From NCBI RefSeq assembly GCF_046630445.1, contig NC_092334.1, forward strand, positions 192,268,501 through 192,332,500: DNA of 64,000 nucleotides, written 5' to 3'. A program made the position numbers and the translations under genes. Below are positions 36,220-47,706 of this stretch, piece by piece. The notes under the pieces are model-generated. The model worked only from the letters and a program-made list of their open reading frames with translations, was not told the origin of the DNA and ran no database searches. Every line of letters begins with the position of its first letter. Within the stretch, counting starts at the first letter, position 1. The stretch comes from Rutidosis leptorrhynchoides (taxonomy: Eukaryota > Streptophyta > Magnoliopsida > Asterales > Asteraceae).

Positions 36220-37745
36220 GCATTTTAGTGATTAGTGGCTCGTGTATTATAAATATAAAAGTTCGCGTTGTTGCACTAATACTGCCGCACCAGAGTGAAT
36301 CTGCCCGATCTCGACACACTGTTTCTCTTGTCCCGAATCGTGATATGGTTGTGTCACTAGATCAAAGTATCCTTCTGGTCGATTATGTCCCTTTATTGGA
36401 CGAGAAGGTGAAGATTTTTCTTTTTGAGTGCAAGGTCGTGATTTCAAAGTACAGCAATTTGGGTACTTACGGATGTGTTGTACAGTGCAACGATTTAGTT
36501 ACGTATGCGAATGTCCTTGCCCATGCCTCGGTTTCCAGTTTTGTTTTGGTGGTACCCTTTGCTCCTAAGTCTGAGGAGATCCTAAGGTTTGTGTGGGTCG
36601 AGTTTTGAGGCATTCTGGTCAATTTGTTTTGGTCGATAGTATCAAGAAGGTTACTAGTCGGGTGTGCGTGGTCTTGAAGGTGGCGTCTTCGTTGGCTAAT
36701 CTTTTAAGCTCTGATTCCTCGTTTACGTTCGTCGAGACCAAATGGGTGAAACATTTGCTCGAGAGCGTTTCAGCAGATTTGATCTCTACTACCATTGTGA
36801 AAGGGCACATTTGGGTTAATGAAGTTGCAGATGCGGTGATTAGTGAGAGATTGAAGGCTGATGTGTTTTCATCAGATTTTGTTTTGTCTTCCAGTGAATC
36901 GGTCTTGGGCGTGATGGATAATGATGAGGTTAATTTTGTTAGGGTGGAGCCGTATGTTACATCTGTTATTGTTACGACTCCGGTTAAGCTTCGGTTGCTC
37001 TTATCCATGAGAACGAGAACCATTTATCGACTTATCAAATCGGATTGAAGGATCCAGTTTTAAAGTTGGACAGACTGATGTTGGGGTTGCGATTAAGGAA
37101 AGTCACGATCAGGAGGTGGCTGACGGAAGCGATTTAAACCCTTTCGGTGTTAAATTTCCCACTTCGGCTTTAGAGGTGTTACCGAGTTATCTTCTTTGGT
37201 TGGGGTGCTAGAAGTTGAATTGGATAATAGTTTGGGCTGGTTGGATACAAATGTTGATATGGGCTGTTCTTTTTGAGAATGATGATATTGGTGGTTCTTC
37301 GTCGCACAATAATGATAATATTTTTGAGGAGGCTACAAATGATTTCAATCACATTCGAGTTGAAGGTCAACAGCAAACTCGTGTATGGCACGGAAACATA
37401 AACAAAAGAATAAGCCTAGCGTACCAAAGGTTCTCGGGGAGGAGTTGAGGAAGTTTAACGTCGAAGGGATTGAAGGGTTGTGAGATATCGGTTGAGCTTT
37501 CTTTACTTTTTTTTTGTTAATGTTTTGTTATTGTAATGTCTTATTATTCTTTCTTGGTCTCAAACATTACTACGTTAGGAACGTTAAGGGTTTGGTTCGT
37601 TCTAGTGATGGCATAGTGGCTCTCGTTGTTTTTTGTTGGTTTGGCCTTTTTGCCTCAGCGTTGTAATCGTTTCGAGGTATCATCCTTTCGATGAATGCCC
37701 TCGAGTTGCAATAAAGTTCTAGTTTTTTTGCAACAAAAAAAAATC
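36220..37745 (+). mobile_element. LINE-like remnant (ORF1-like fragments and A-rich 3' end)
   Basis: Two overlapping open stretches (36228-36608 and 36593-37048) encode hydrophobic/charged protein resembling worn ORF1-type sequence. It is followed by a T/G-rich 3' region with GGCCTTTTTGCCTC, an AATAAA at about 37710 and a terminal A run at 37735-37743. That pattern fits the 3' end of a plant LINE. No reverse transcriptase is present, so it would be a heavily deleted copy. A processed pseudogene or an unrelated degraded gene is also possible. Confidence 0.35.
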
Positions 37746-37944
37746 AAATAAGTAAAAAATAAATTAAAAATAAAGGTAAAAGTATTGTATGTGTTTTTTT
37801 TTCTTGAACGATTATTAGTATGTAACAAGATAAGGAAGACTCGGAATCATACTTGTATTAGTTTACGTTTATCCAGAATGTGTCGTATTTTAGAAACTGA
37901 GTATTACATAATTATTAATGCAACATATTTTAATCAATGTACCA

Positions 37945-38083
37945 TTTTTTTAAGGGGGATGATTCTCACACACACTTTTTTTGATCCTCACACACCTATT
38001 TTAACCTTTTACTCTTCTAATAATACTCAATTGGTGTGTGAGGATCAAAAAAGTGTGTGTGAGAATCATCCCCCTTTTTTTAA
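37945..38083. mobile_element. Short foldback MITE with 9-bp target duplication (Mutator-like)
   Basis: Long terminal inverted repeats at 37954-37996 and 38033-38074 (43 and 42 bp, differing by one T) begin GGGGGATGATTCTCACACAC and enclose a 36-bp loop. The flanks are 9-bp direct repeats TTTTTTTAA at 37945-37953 and 38075-38083. Long inverted repeats with a 9-bp duplication are typical of Mutator-like elements; the A/T-rich duplication makes the length call less certain. Confidence 0.7.
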
Positions 38084-38237
38084 TTAATGTATTTTGCTAT
38101 TAATATAATATTTTAATTATTGTATTAGTGCTGATATGAGGTTGATGTAGCAGATAATAAATTCTCTAATTCAGTTTTATTAATTATAACAGTGAGGTGT
38201 CTAAAACTTTAATTAGTAACGTGAAGGTATATATATT

Positions 38238-38240
<3 letters not shown>

Positions 38241-38308
<68 letters not shown>
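38241..38308. repeat. (AT)n microsatellite
   Basis: Thirty-four uninterrupted AT units. Confidence 0.97.
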
Positions 38309-38311
<3 letters not shown>

Positions 38312-38723
38312 GAAAAAGAAAAGATGCATTAAAAGAAAAGATATCTTAATTAAAAAAATGAAGAATATTAATCAAAAGATACAATGACAGAGTTAAGCCC
38401 AGTCATAAATTCAAGATTACACGAAGAGGCGAAAAAGCCTACAAAACACAACAAAAATTAAAGAACCGGTACATATAAAGATCTTTAACTTGATATTCCG
38501 GCACCCGATTGACATTGACATGATCTTTTTCGAAGACAATTATATGTAGCCCAGAAAAAAAGCTCATTAATGTGGGCTTGTGAACAAGATTAGATTTTTT
38601 TTCACTTGTTTGAATAGTTCACCAGACATCAAGTTAGCCCATTTGCATCGGTCCGGCAACCATAAGAAATCACATTTGTTAACAATTGATTCATCCGACT
38701 AAAGATTAAATGCGGATTCGTTA
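38309..38723 (-). mobile_element. Possible LINE 3' fragment in minus orientation
   Basis: Read on the minus strand it contains GGCTTTTTCGCCTC, similar to the GGCCTTTTTGCCTC in the LINE-like remnant at 36220-37745, and ends against the (AT)n tract, which could be its tail. There is no ORF. This is a weak assignment. Confidence 0.25.
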
Positions 38724-38900
38724 TAAGACCATTCCCAACAGTATGTTATAGGGGGTGTCATCAAAACCGTCACCTGAGGGCGCCGATGGCAATGGTGCCG
38801 CCCTCCACCGCCCTGGTTGAATTCGCCCTCGTTTGAATCATGGATAAGCATATTGCAGGGCGAAGTTTGCCTTTTTTTCTGCGTATAGTTTTTTTATTTC

Positions 38901-38903
<3 letters not shown>

Positions 38904-38953
<50 letters not shown>
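38904..38953. repeat. (TA)n microsatellite
   Basis: About 50 bases of alternating TA inside the Harbinger-like element. Confidence 0.95.
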
Positions 38954-38957
<4 letters not shown>

Positions 38958-39393
38958 CTACATATTGAATCATGGTTGATGACAACTGATTTTTTAAATT
39001 TAAGAAAAATGGAGGTTTTAAAAAATAGGTTAAAGAAAGAAGATGAAGTAGGTGGTCATTTTTATTTTATTTTATATTTATATTTATATTTATATATTTA
39101 ATTATTAATTAATATTTAATATATGAGAGACCCATAACATTTACTCTTTGGTTCCAGTTTTATTTTTATTTTACTAATTACCATTATTTGATTTATTTAT
39201 TTATTTATTTATTTATTTGATTTGATTTGATTTTATTCTAATACTAATGTAATTTTAAAAATAATAAAAATATGAGGAAGTATACAGAATACAGATGTTA
39301 AAAAGTGGACTCAATTAATTAAATAAATAATACGGAGTAACTATAAATAATCTAGTAAGAGTTATCTAATCAGTAGCAATTTAAGTAACATGG

Positions 39394-39426
<33 letters not shown>

Positions 39427-39453
39427 TAATAATAATAATAATAATAATAATAA
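39394..39453. repeat. (AAT)n microsatellite
   Basis: About 60 bases of AAT/ATA trinucleotide repeats with one interruption near 39425. Confidence 0.93.
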
Positions 39454-39606
39454 GATAAAATATTAATAAAATTTGAGGAAGTATGTCATGATTGGCAATG
39501 GTGTGTTATGGGAGTGTTATGGGATGAAGTGGTGAGAAATGAGGAGAGAGAAAGCTGATGTGGCGCTGAAGAAATGACCATGGCATCATGGTTGGGATTG
39601 GTCTAA

Positions 39607-40383
39607 GGGGCGGTGCTTTGTGATCTTCAAACTCGCATAACCTAACAACTGGGGAGCACTCTTAAATTGATGGCGAACCAAAAATAACATAACATGAGAC
39701 ATTAATTGACAATGTAAAGAACGAATTTCAAAACTTTCACTTGAATTGTGTCAAAGGTTTGAACCACCAACCATGAAGGTGTAAATATATATCAAGGAAA
39801 TGAAAAATAAAAATAAAAGTACTACGTACGAATTTAAATTTTATATACTCTACAGAAAAAGAAAATAGAAAAAAAAAATTGAAGTTTTTAATGTAAGAAT
39901 CAAAATCATTTAATTGGTTTCACCAAGTTAGGACTGTGTTTTGCTCATACAAGGACATTCTTGATTTTCTAACTCTTACCAAAAAGTTAAAGAACAAGCA
40001 AACAAAAAACAACTAATGAAAAGTAAAAGCTCTGTTTTTTGTGCTGCTTCTTCCAAATCCATCCATCCATCTTTTACTTTAAATTAAAAATCACTGCATC
40101 CCCTTTTGACTAATTTCTCACCTCCCCCAATTCAAACCCTCATTTTTAAACCCCATTTTCTCTCAACATCTTCAGCCTTTTCTTTTTATATTCCTGACCT
40201 TTCTACATGCGTTCTTCAACATTTTTGAAATAAAGTTTAGATTTTTAGTCTTTTTCTTTATTGAGTATGATTTAATTCACTAATATTTCAAATGGGTGTC
40301 TCTTTTTAAGGTTTATTTATCACTCCACAGCTGTGATCTGTGAGCTCTAATAAAAAAAGCTTCAATTTTTATTTGAAAAAAAA
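39607..40383 (+). promoter_or_regulatory. Upstream region of the receptor kinase gene
   Basis: No ORF is seen. It presumably holds the promoter and 5' untranslated region. A CT-rich stretch (40060-40220) and TTTTTATATTCC near 40182-40193 could be leader and TATA-like sequence, but I cannot fix a start site. Confidence 0.4.
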
Positions 40384-43299
40384 ATGGAAATTTTCAAGTT
40401 TTTCTTGATGGGTTTGCTTTGGTTTGGAGCAAATGCATTAGTTCTTGAAGATGATAAAAGAGCATTGTTGGATTTCATGTACAATTTTCCACACTCACGC
40501 TCTTTGAACTGGGATTCAAACACAGTAGTGTGTAATCTTTGGACTGGAGTCACGTGCAGTGAAGATGGGTCACGTGTCATTGGTCTCCGGCTACCCGGAG
40601 TTGGGTTTCACGGCCATATTCCGGCTAACACTATCAGCAGACTCTCAGCATTGCAGATCTTAAGCCTTAGATCCAATGGTATTTCTGGCCCTTTTCCTGA
40701 TGATTTTTATAACCTCAAGAACCTGTCTTTATTGTACCTTCAATTTAATGAGTTTACTGGTCCATTACCTCTTGATTTTACTGTTTGGAATAATTTTACA
40801 ATTGTTAATCTTTCAAACAATAAGTTTAATGGGTCAATTCCTAGTTCAATTTCAAATTTAACCCATCTTTCTGCTTTGAATCTTGCTAATAACTTACTCA
40901 TTGGTCAAATTCCTGATTTGGGTATTCATAGTTTGCAAGTACTTAATCTTTCTAACAATCATCTCAGTGGGGTAGTCCCAAAATCACTTCATAAGTTTCC
41001 AAAATCAGTTTTTATAGGTAACAATGTGTCTATAATGTATTCATCTGATGAGGTGCCTATTGTCATGCCTACTCATAAACCAAACCCTAGTTCAAAAAAT
41101 AGTGCTAAGTTAAGTGAAAAAGCACTTTTAGGTATAATTGTTGCTGTTGTTGGTGTTGGTTTTACTGGTTTAGCAATCTTTTGGATAATGTGTTGTTTAA
41201 AAAGGAACAGTGAAGATGGGATATCTTCAAAGCTTGAAAAAGGTGGCATGTCTCCCGAAAAGGCGATTTCTAGAACGCAAGATGCGAATAATCGTTTGGT
41301 TTTTTTCGAGGGGTGTAATTATGCTTTTGATTTGGAAGATTTGTTACGAGCGTCTGCTGAGGTTTTGGGTAAGGGTACTTTCGGGATGTCGTATAAGGCG
41401 ATTCTTGAAGACGGGACTTCGGTTGTGGTTAAGAGGTTGAAAGAATTAAGCGTAGGGAAACGGGAGTTCGAGCAACAAATGGGGATCGTTGGGAGTATTA
41501 AACACGAGAATGTTATCGAGTTGAGGGCTTATTACTACTCGAAAGATGAGAAGCTTACTGTTTGTGAGTATTATAGTCAAGGGAGTGTAGCTGCTATGTT
41601 ACATGGTATGATCTTGATCTCTTAACTTGTCTAATTATGTTTTTGTTTTTGTTATGATATATGATATAGCTTACTTGTTTGTTAACTTGTTAGTGATGGT
41701 GACTTTCATTTTCCATTTATTTAAGGGGTTGTTTGAATCATCAGCTTTCCACTAGTAAGGAGTTGATGTAGATATTATAAAATAGATAATTGAATACATG
41801 TACAATTATCTTAAGTGTTTCTAACCTTAAATTGTGAGATTGGTATGTTTGGTAAAACTAGCTAGTAGTCAGTAGCTAGTAGTATTTTAGATGTACTTAG
41901 GTGTTTGGGGGCTAAAGCTGTTAATAAAATAATAAAGTGACAAAAAACTATGAGCCTTTTCTCAAACGCTAGTTGTAGGAGCTTTTTCTCAAACGCTACA
42001 TCTAGGAGCTTCTGGCTTTTACCTTACGTCTAAAAGCTTTAAGCTTTTTTAACCAAACGAAGTTTTTTATTATATATAAGATTTTTTTCATAAAAACTAC
42101 TCTAAAAGCTATAAACTCCTAAAAAGCTTCTTACCAAACAATCCTGGTAGAAAACACACATTCAACTCCCCTTAAATTAGGTTGAGCAATGGATGAACCT
42201 AATATGTTTATCCAAGTTGTGCACTTGTGCATGTGCGGTACCCACCTGGATCATGAAAGGATGTCTTGAAAAAGAAAGGTTCCATAATAAACCTCACACG
42301 TCCTGTTCATTACATTGTGGGAGAAAACAACCATTTTTTGCTTCATCATTATATTTATATTTATATTTTATATTTTATATTTATATATTTATATATTATT
42401 ATAATATTATAATTATAATTTAATAATCATAATAATATTTGATGGAATATTGTATCATACATGATAGAGAAATAAGTTGTTGATTGATTAGAATCAATCC
42501 ATATGGGATTAGGGAATCTCCAATAGAAATATTTGGCCCATTTGCTGTTTGTTGTCTTGTATTTTCATCATTGTCATTTATTAATCAAATGAATTATTTC
42601 TACCCGGATCTTTACATTTTCTAACCATTTGTACTTATTCTTGACCCTTTTATAGGTAAGAGAGGCGAAGACCGGGTCCCGTTGACTTGGGAAACCCGAA
42701 TCCAGATAGCCATCGGTGCAGCCCGAGGCATTGCTCGGGTCCACGCAGAAACTGGCGGGAAACTTGTCCACGGCAACATAAAATCATCAAACATTTTTCT
42801 GAACTCTCAAAACTACGGGTGCATCTCCGATATCGGTTTATCAACAATCATGGCCCAAATTGCCACCCCTATCGCCCGGGCAGCAGGCTACCGGGCCCCA
42901 GAGATAACAGACACTCGAAAAGTCACTCAGGCTTCAGATGTCTACAGCTTCGGTGTCCTCTTACTCGAGCTTTTAACAGGCAAGTCGCCAGTTCACACCA
43001 CAAGTGGCGATGAGGTCATTCATTTGGTTCGGTGGGTCCACTCGGTGGTTCGAGAAGAGTGGACGGGTGAAGTTTTTGATGTAGAATTACTAAAGTACCC
43101 CAACATTGAGGAACAGATGGTTGAGATGTTGCAGATTGCGATGTCTTGTGTAGCGAGGGTAGCGGATCAGAGACCGAAAATGGGGGAGGTCGTTAAAATG
43201 GTGGAAGATGTTAGACGGAATATGGACCCGAGGAGCCGACCCGAAAGTTCGATGAGTTCGCGGCAAGAGGTTTTTGAGACAGAGTCATCTGGTCAGTAA
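40384..43299 (+). CDS. LRR receptor-like kinase, probable inactive kinase (LRR-III, At4g23740-like), two exons
   Basis: Exon 1 is 40384-41605 and exon 2 is 42656-43299; the GT..AG intron is 41606-42655 and the joined frame is open for 621 residues. In order: signal peptide (about 1-19); LRR N-terminal cap with a C50/C58 pair; about five LRRs (about 65-205); a Pro/Ser-rich juxtamembrane stretch; a transmembrane helix (about 248-272); and an intracellular kinase domain from about 318. The glycine-rich loop is GKGTFG (329-334) and the ATP-site lysine is K350 (VVVKRLKE). The catalytic HRD is replaced by HGN (446-448, [10 protein letters not shown]) and DFG by DIG (466-468), as in the subfamily annotated as probable inactive receptor kinases. 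Such proteins act at the plasma membrane, signalling through partner kinases, mostly in development and growth; the ligand is unknown. The intron lies between the first kinase motifs and the HGN loop. This is the only intact ordinary host gene in the window. Confidence 0.93.
41724..42145. mobile_element. Possible hAT-like MITE in the receptor kinase intron
   Basis: It begins AGGGGTTGTTTG and ends CAAACAATCCT, an imperfect terminal inverted repeat, with AGCT-rich inner sequence. I could not identify a clear target duplication. It makes up about 40% of the intron. Confidence 0.4.
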
Positions 43300-43484
43300 T
43301 GAGTTTGATATAAAGATGGTTGATGTTATGGTTTCATTATCTCAATGAATTGATTTCTGATACTAACGTTTAATCATTTTGTGTTGTATCATTGCAAAGT
43401 TTCTATGGTGTTAGTTTTGTATGCAAGATTGTATTCTAATTTAATTTAAATTTCTTCATTGCATATTTTGTGTTTTTCTTTTTT
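43300..43484 (+). other. Receptor kinase 3' flank
   Basis: Probable 3' untranslated region, T-rich. No unequivocal poly(A) signal is seen. Confidence 0.4.
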
Positions 43485-43770
43485 GGGTGTGTTTGGATGA
43501 AACTAGCTGGAGCTGGAGCTTATTTTTAAAGTTGGTAGCTGGAGCTTATTATTTTTTATAAGTGTTTGGTAAACTAGCTGGAGCTTATTTTCTAGTTCAT
43601 AAGCTCTACTTTTTTTCATAAGCTACTAGAAGTAGCTTATTTTTCTAGAGCTTATGTTTTTCATAAGCTCTACTTTTTATGTCTCCCAAACGAAGCTTAT
43701 TACTTGGAGCTTATTAAAATCATAAGCTCAAGCTTCTATAAGCTCTCATAAGCTCCCATAAGCTCATATT
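43485..43770. repeat. AGCTTAT/ATAAGCT-rich repeat, MITE-like
   Basis: It starts GGGTGTGTTTGG and contains many alternating AGCTTAT and ATAAGCT units that can fold back, with CCCAAACGAAG near 43685. It resembles the intronic element in composition. The ends are not defined. Confidence 0.4.
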
Positions 43771-44790
43771 TTTTTACTTTTGGCGTAAATGAGAGAGATT
43801 CAAGATGTTTAATTGGTTAAACCAATCTGTAAGATATTCAAGATGAACTTAAAATATTACTATAAGCATTTTGAAAATGGAAATCAAGCTTATTTTCAAA
43901 ACTGTTTAGCAATATGTCCTTAAAAATCGTAACTGCAAAAATGCATTGTGATCACGCATGATGCGTGTATCTTGGTGCCTAATGCGTGTTACCGAAATAT
44001 TCAGCGAGACAGTCATTTTTCCTTGTGAACATGCACCAAGCACCACACACGGTGTGTATTGCTTGATTCTTGGTGTATGGTGCTTGTTGGACAGAAATTT
44101 TTAATGATCGTATCTTTTGACTCGTAACTCCGATTTAGTCAACTTTTTTTTTATTTATTAAAATTGTGTATTTTTCAAGATCTATCAGTTGAAAATCTTC
44201 TGAAATGACAAAAATAATTTGAAAATCAACCTGATAGTTGCGGTTTACGATTGAACATAGGAAATGCTCGATTTCTCAAACGATCGAGGCGGTTAAGTTT
44301 CCGCTCATAAGCGCGTGTGTGCGTGGAAAATGATCGGGTGGGTGGGTCATTCCTCCGTCAGTGATTTCAAATACTTGTCTTTAAAAAAAAAAAAAAAAAA
44401 ACTCTATTTGCGAAAAGTGGCGTTTATTCAAATTGATTGAGGGCTTTCGTGTATTTTTAGTCGACATTAATGATAAATTTAACGCATCACAAATTAGAAT
44501 GTTATATAGCAAATTATGAGCGGTCAAAGTGCATTAAAAAGTCAAAATCAATAAAAACGTTACAACTGAAGGTCTTCAAGACGATTGCATTAGCGGTATC
44601 GAGATGAAAATTATTTCTAAAAAATAGAATAGTATTTTATTAAATGTGACTTGTAAATTAAACTAGAACTAGAATGTAAATTTACGTGTAAAGAACAGTG
44701 TTGTGAAAAACGGTCGAGGCAGCATTGCGACGGATTTTCATGTGTACCGTCGCAACATACCTAAAAACGGGTAAACCAACGGTACCCGGG
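43771..44790. other. Unassigned intergenic DNA
   Basis: No convincing gene is seen. It includes a run of about 20 A at 44382-44401 and short diverged direct repeats (GCATGATGCGTGT, CCTAATGCGTGTT near 43955-43990). Confidence 0.4.
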
Positions 44791-45590
44791 TAAACCATCA
44801 CAAACATCACCACCACTCTCAACCTTATGCAGACCACCAACAACATCAACCTCCTGTTACCCTATTCACAGGATTATTTTCGTCTTTTCACTACCTTCTT
44901 TTCACTAATTACTGTTTTTGCCACCACCACTAACCTACTACCACCACCATTATAGTACCTACCACCACCACTCATACCACCACCACTATAGTACTTGCCA
45001 CCATCACCACTCATACCACCACCACTCACCGTCGTCTTCCACCATCCACTATCACCATTAACCACCGTCAACCACGTTCGTGGAACTCCTTCCACCACCA
45101 CCATCTATCTACCAAAAAACTCGACCATCACCACCACTTTCAACCTTCTGCAGACCACTAACAACATCAACCTCCTGTTACCATGTTCACAGGAGTATTT
45201 TCGTCTTTTCACTACCTTTTTTCACTAATTACTATTTTTGCCACCATCACCTCTATACTATCTGCCACCACCACCACTCATACCACCACCGATCACCATC
45301 GTCTTCTACCATCCACCATCACCATTAGCCACCGTCAACCACCTTCGTGAAACTCCTTCCACCACCACCATCTAACTACCAAAAAAAACTCGACCATCAC
45401 CACCACTCTCAACCTTTTGCAGACCCACCAACAACATTAACTTCCTGTTACCATGTTCCCAAGAGTATTTTCGTCTTTTCACTAATTAATGTTTTTGCCA
45501 CCACCACCACTATAGTGCCTGTCACCACCACTTATACCACCACCACTATAGTACCTGCCACAACCACCACCACCTCCTCTATGAAGGATC
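44791..45590. repeat. CCA-rich tandem array, about three copies of a 270-320-bp unit
   Basis: The landmark GCAGACC preceded by CAACCTT recurs at about 44828, 45149 and 45418. Each time it is followed by CTTCCTGTTACC-like sequence, TATTTTCGTCTTTTCAC, and CCACCACCACT repeats. Open frames on both strands (for example 44995-45228 plus, 44874-45104 minus) are low-complexity and frame-inconsistent between copies, so I call this non-coding satellite-like DNA. Confidence 0.75.
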
Positions 45591-45822
45591 AATGTGCAAG
45601 GTACAACATATAACTATGTAACTAAATTTATTTGAGCCTTCGGGGTCACACACATATACATCTAGACGTCAAATTGATTATACATATGATGTATATTTAC
45701 TACTTGAGTAACATAACAAATTAAAATGCTTGTTTTAATTTAAATTAATTAATTAGTTGTGTAATTAATTAATCAATGATTATAACTTTAATAATTGTTC
45801 AACTACTACATGATCATTTTTA

Positions 45823-46431
45823 TGTTGTCAAATAAATGGGATTAGTTGGTGTCCACTTAAAAGGGGATTAAAGTTAAAGAAAAAGTAAAAAGAAATAAAA
45901 TAAACACATACCTAATAAAGCTAGCTACCAATTAAGTACCAATGATTCCCACTCTTCACATATATAGATATACATATTTTGATTAGAGATGAATCATTCA
46001 TATAAAACACAAGTAGCAAAAACATCAGGGAGTTGACAAAAGCCTTTCTTCAAAGTGATGCTCTTTGTCAGTACATACTTAAACTAGTGATATACGGAGC
46101 ATAATTATGTTAGTTTACTCTATTAATCAAAGGTTGATTAATCGTTACTTGAGTTTGGACTAGCATCCATTGACGGTCGTTTGAAGTGTAGTGTGGACTA
46201 TCCAAAGAAACGGTCATACTATTGATCGTAAGTTTCTCTCCTACAATCCGTTTCTTCAGGAAAGGTATATCGTTGACTCACTTTGTGAATTTATATATTT
46301 TGACAATTATTAGTGGTGTAACTGGATCTAATGGAACCGTTAATCGTGTGTATGTTTTGTAATGTAAAATAAGTTTATTTTAACTATCCGCTGCGTTAAT
46401 TTGATTTGAAAGTACACACGGTTTTCCATCA
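45823..46431 (+). repeat. Copia-like LTR remnant
   Basis: It runs from TGTTGTCAAATAAATGG to ...TTTTCCATCA and is followed after one base by a primer-binding site. Length and TGTTG start suit a Copia LTR. The left boundary is a judgement because no second LTR is present. Confidence 0.4.
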
Positions 46432-46432
46432 G

Positions 46433-46445
46433 TGGTATCAGAGCC
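46433..46445 (+). promoter_or_regulatory. Copia-like primer-binding site
   Basis: TGGTATCAGAGCC, complementary to the initiator tRNA-Met 3' end, perfect over 13 bases. Confidence 0.75.
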
Positions 46446-47706
46446 GCTTTTACACCATTTTAATTGTCACGTGATTTTCTCAGATCTAGTTTTGTGGTGA
46501 ATTGGTAAAAAGTTTAACTTTTTTTTTATAATTTCAACATGTTTGTTTTAAATTAAACCTCATGAGGCACAAATAAGATCTGAAAAATATCACTGTTATA
46601 AATTTTGAATTTATTATGGCTTGAATAATTGTTGTTTATTTCATTCCATGGTTGTACACATGCATTGTACCATGGACAAGCCATATGTAGTTTTTAATAA
46701 TGTAGTTATTAGAATTGTGATTGCACACATAGTCCATAATGCCCCGACCTATGTATGATTGTTGTGATTGTTGATTACGGCAATATTATGTCATGATTGA
46801 TTATTTGTATTATTAGAAAGGCCATTTTGAAGACAAAGTTGTATTATATTTATTTTCATCTTCATAGTATTGTATTTAAGTTTATTTCAATTTGTAAAAG
46901 TACTAGTTTAGTTGTATTTTCAAATTTAAATAAATGTAACAAGATGAAGATTGAAGATAAAATACAACATGCTTTTGGCTTAGAAGATGGCGAACAGGTC
47001 AAGTTGACAACGATGGCGTTTCTCAAGTTTTCACTTGATTCTTGAATCAAGTGGGAGCTACGATATTACCCTTAGTTTGACCTCTTGATCCCATGTCGGC
47101 TCATGGGATCGAGAATAGGATTTTCGGGCTAGGCTATGTGTGTGTGTGATGCATGATATGGTTGTGTTTTATTTTTACATTATACATAATTGTTGATTAG
47201 AATATATGCTAAATGTTTTTGATGAAAACATCAAATAAAACCGGAAAAAGTTTCAAAGATTAAAATTGATGATTTTAAAAGTTAAACTCTAACGAGTTTA
47301 AAGTTAAATGATTTTTGAAACACAAATTATGTATGACCGAAATCTTTTAAAATAAGTTTTAAAACGATACACGTTTGTGAATTTGTTATTTTTATATATA
47401 AAATAAAATAACAAACTAGATGTATAAACACGATCGACATATATACAATTGGTTAAAATGACTTTTAACAAATAGTGTAGCGAATCTTGTGTGCATGCAT
47501 TATTCGTTAACACTAACATTTTTAAAATACCCGTCAAATTTAAGTCATGCCATCCAATGAGCTTGCAAACACTCCTCGTTATTTTTTGGTTACGGTGAGA
47601 CCTAATTGAATTATAGCCACGAGGTGGATTTTCAGTTACGAGTGAGACTAGGCTGAATTTTCACTGTTTTCAAATTGGAAGACTTAATCGTATTCACCGT
47701 GAGACC
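46446..47706 (+). other. Non-coding remains after the Copia-like primer-binding site
   Basis: No gag or pol motif is seen. AATCAAGTGGGAG at 47046-47058 resembles a Copia polypurine tract but no LTR follows. The short open stretch at 46944-47045 is too small to call. The rest, up to the C insertion, shows nothing recognisable. Confidence 0.35.

Larger units (their letters stand above)
38724..39606. mobile_element. Tourist/Harbinger-like non-autonomous DNA transposon
   Basis: Imperfect terminal inverted repeats start GACCATTCCCAAC at 38727 and, on the other strand, GACCAATCCCAAC from 39603. They are flanked by the 3-bp direct repeat TAA (38724-38726 and 39604-39606). A TAA/TTA duplication is the PIF/Harbinger signature. 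It is 877 bp long, has no transposase ORF, and contains (TA)n at 38904-38953, TTTA repeats near 39190-39220 and (AAT)n at 39394-39453. It lies about 0.8 kb upstream of the receptor kinase start. Confidence 0.6.

Noticed and set aside
36228..37048. A possible ordinary host gene of two exons
   Set aside because: The two frames overlap without splice sites that make sense, and the 3' sequence looks like a LINE tail; kept only as a low-confidence LINE-like remnant.
44874..45613. Gly-rich and His/Thr-rich ORFs in the CCA array
   Set aside because: Frames are not kept between repeat copies and both strands are open because of low complexity.
46433..46445. A tRNA-Met gene fragment
   Set aside because: Only the 13-base 3' complement is present, in the position of a retrotransposon primer-binding site; no cloverleaf can be drawn.
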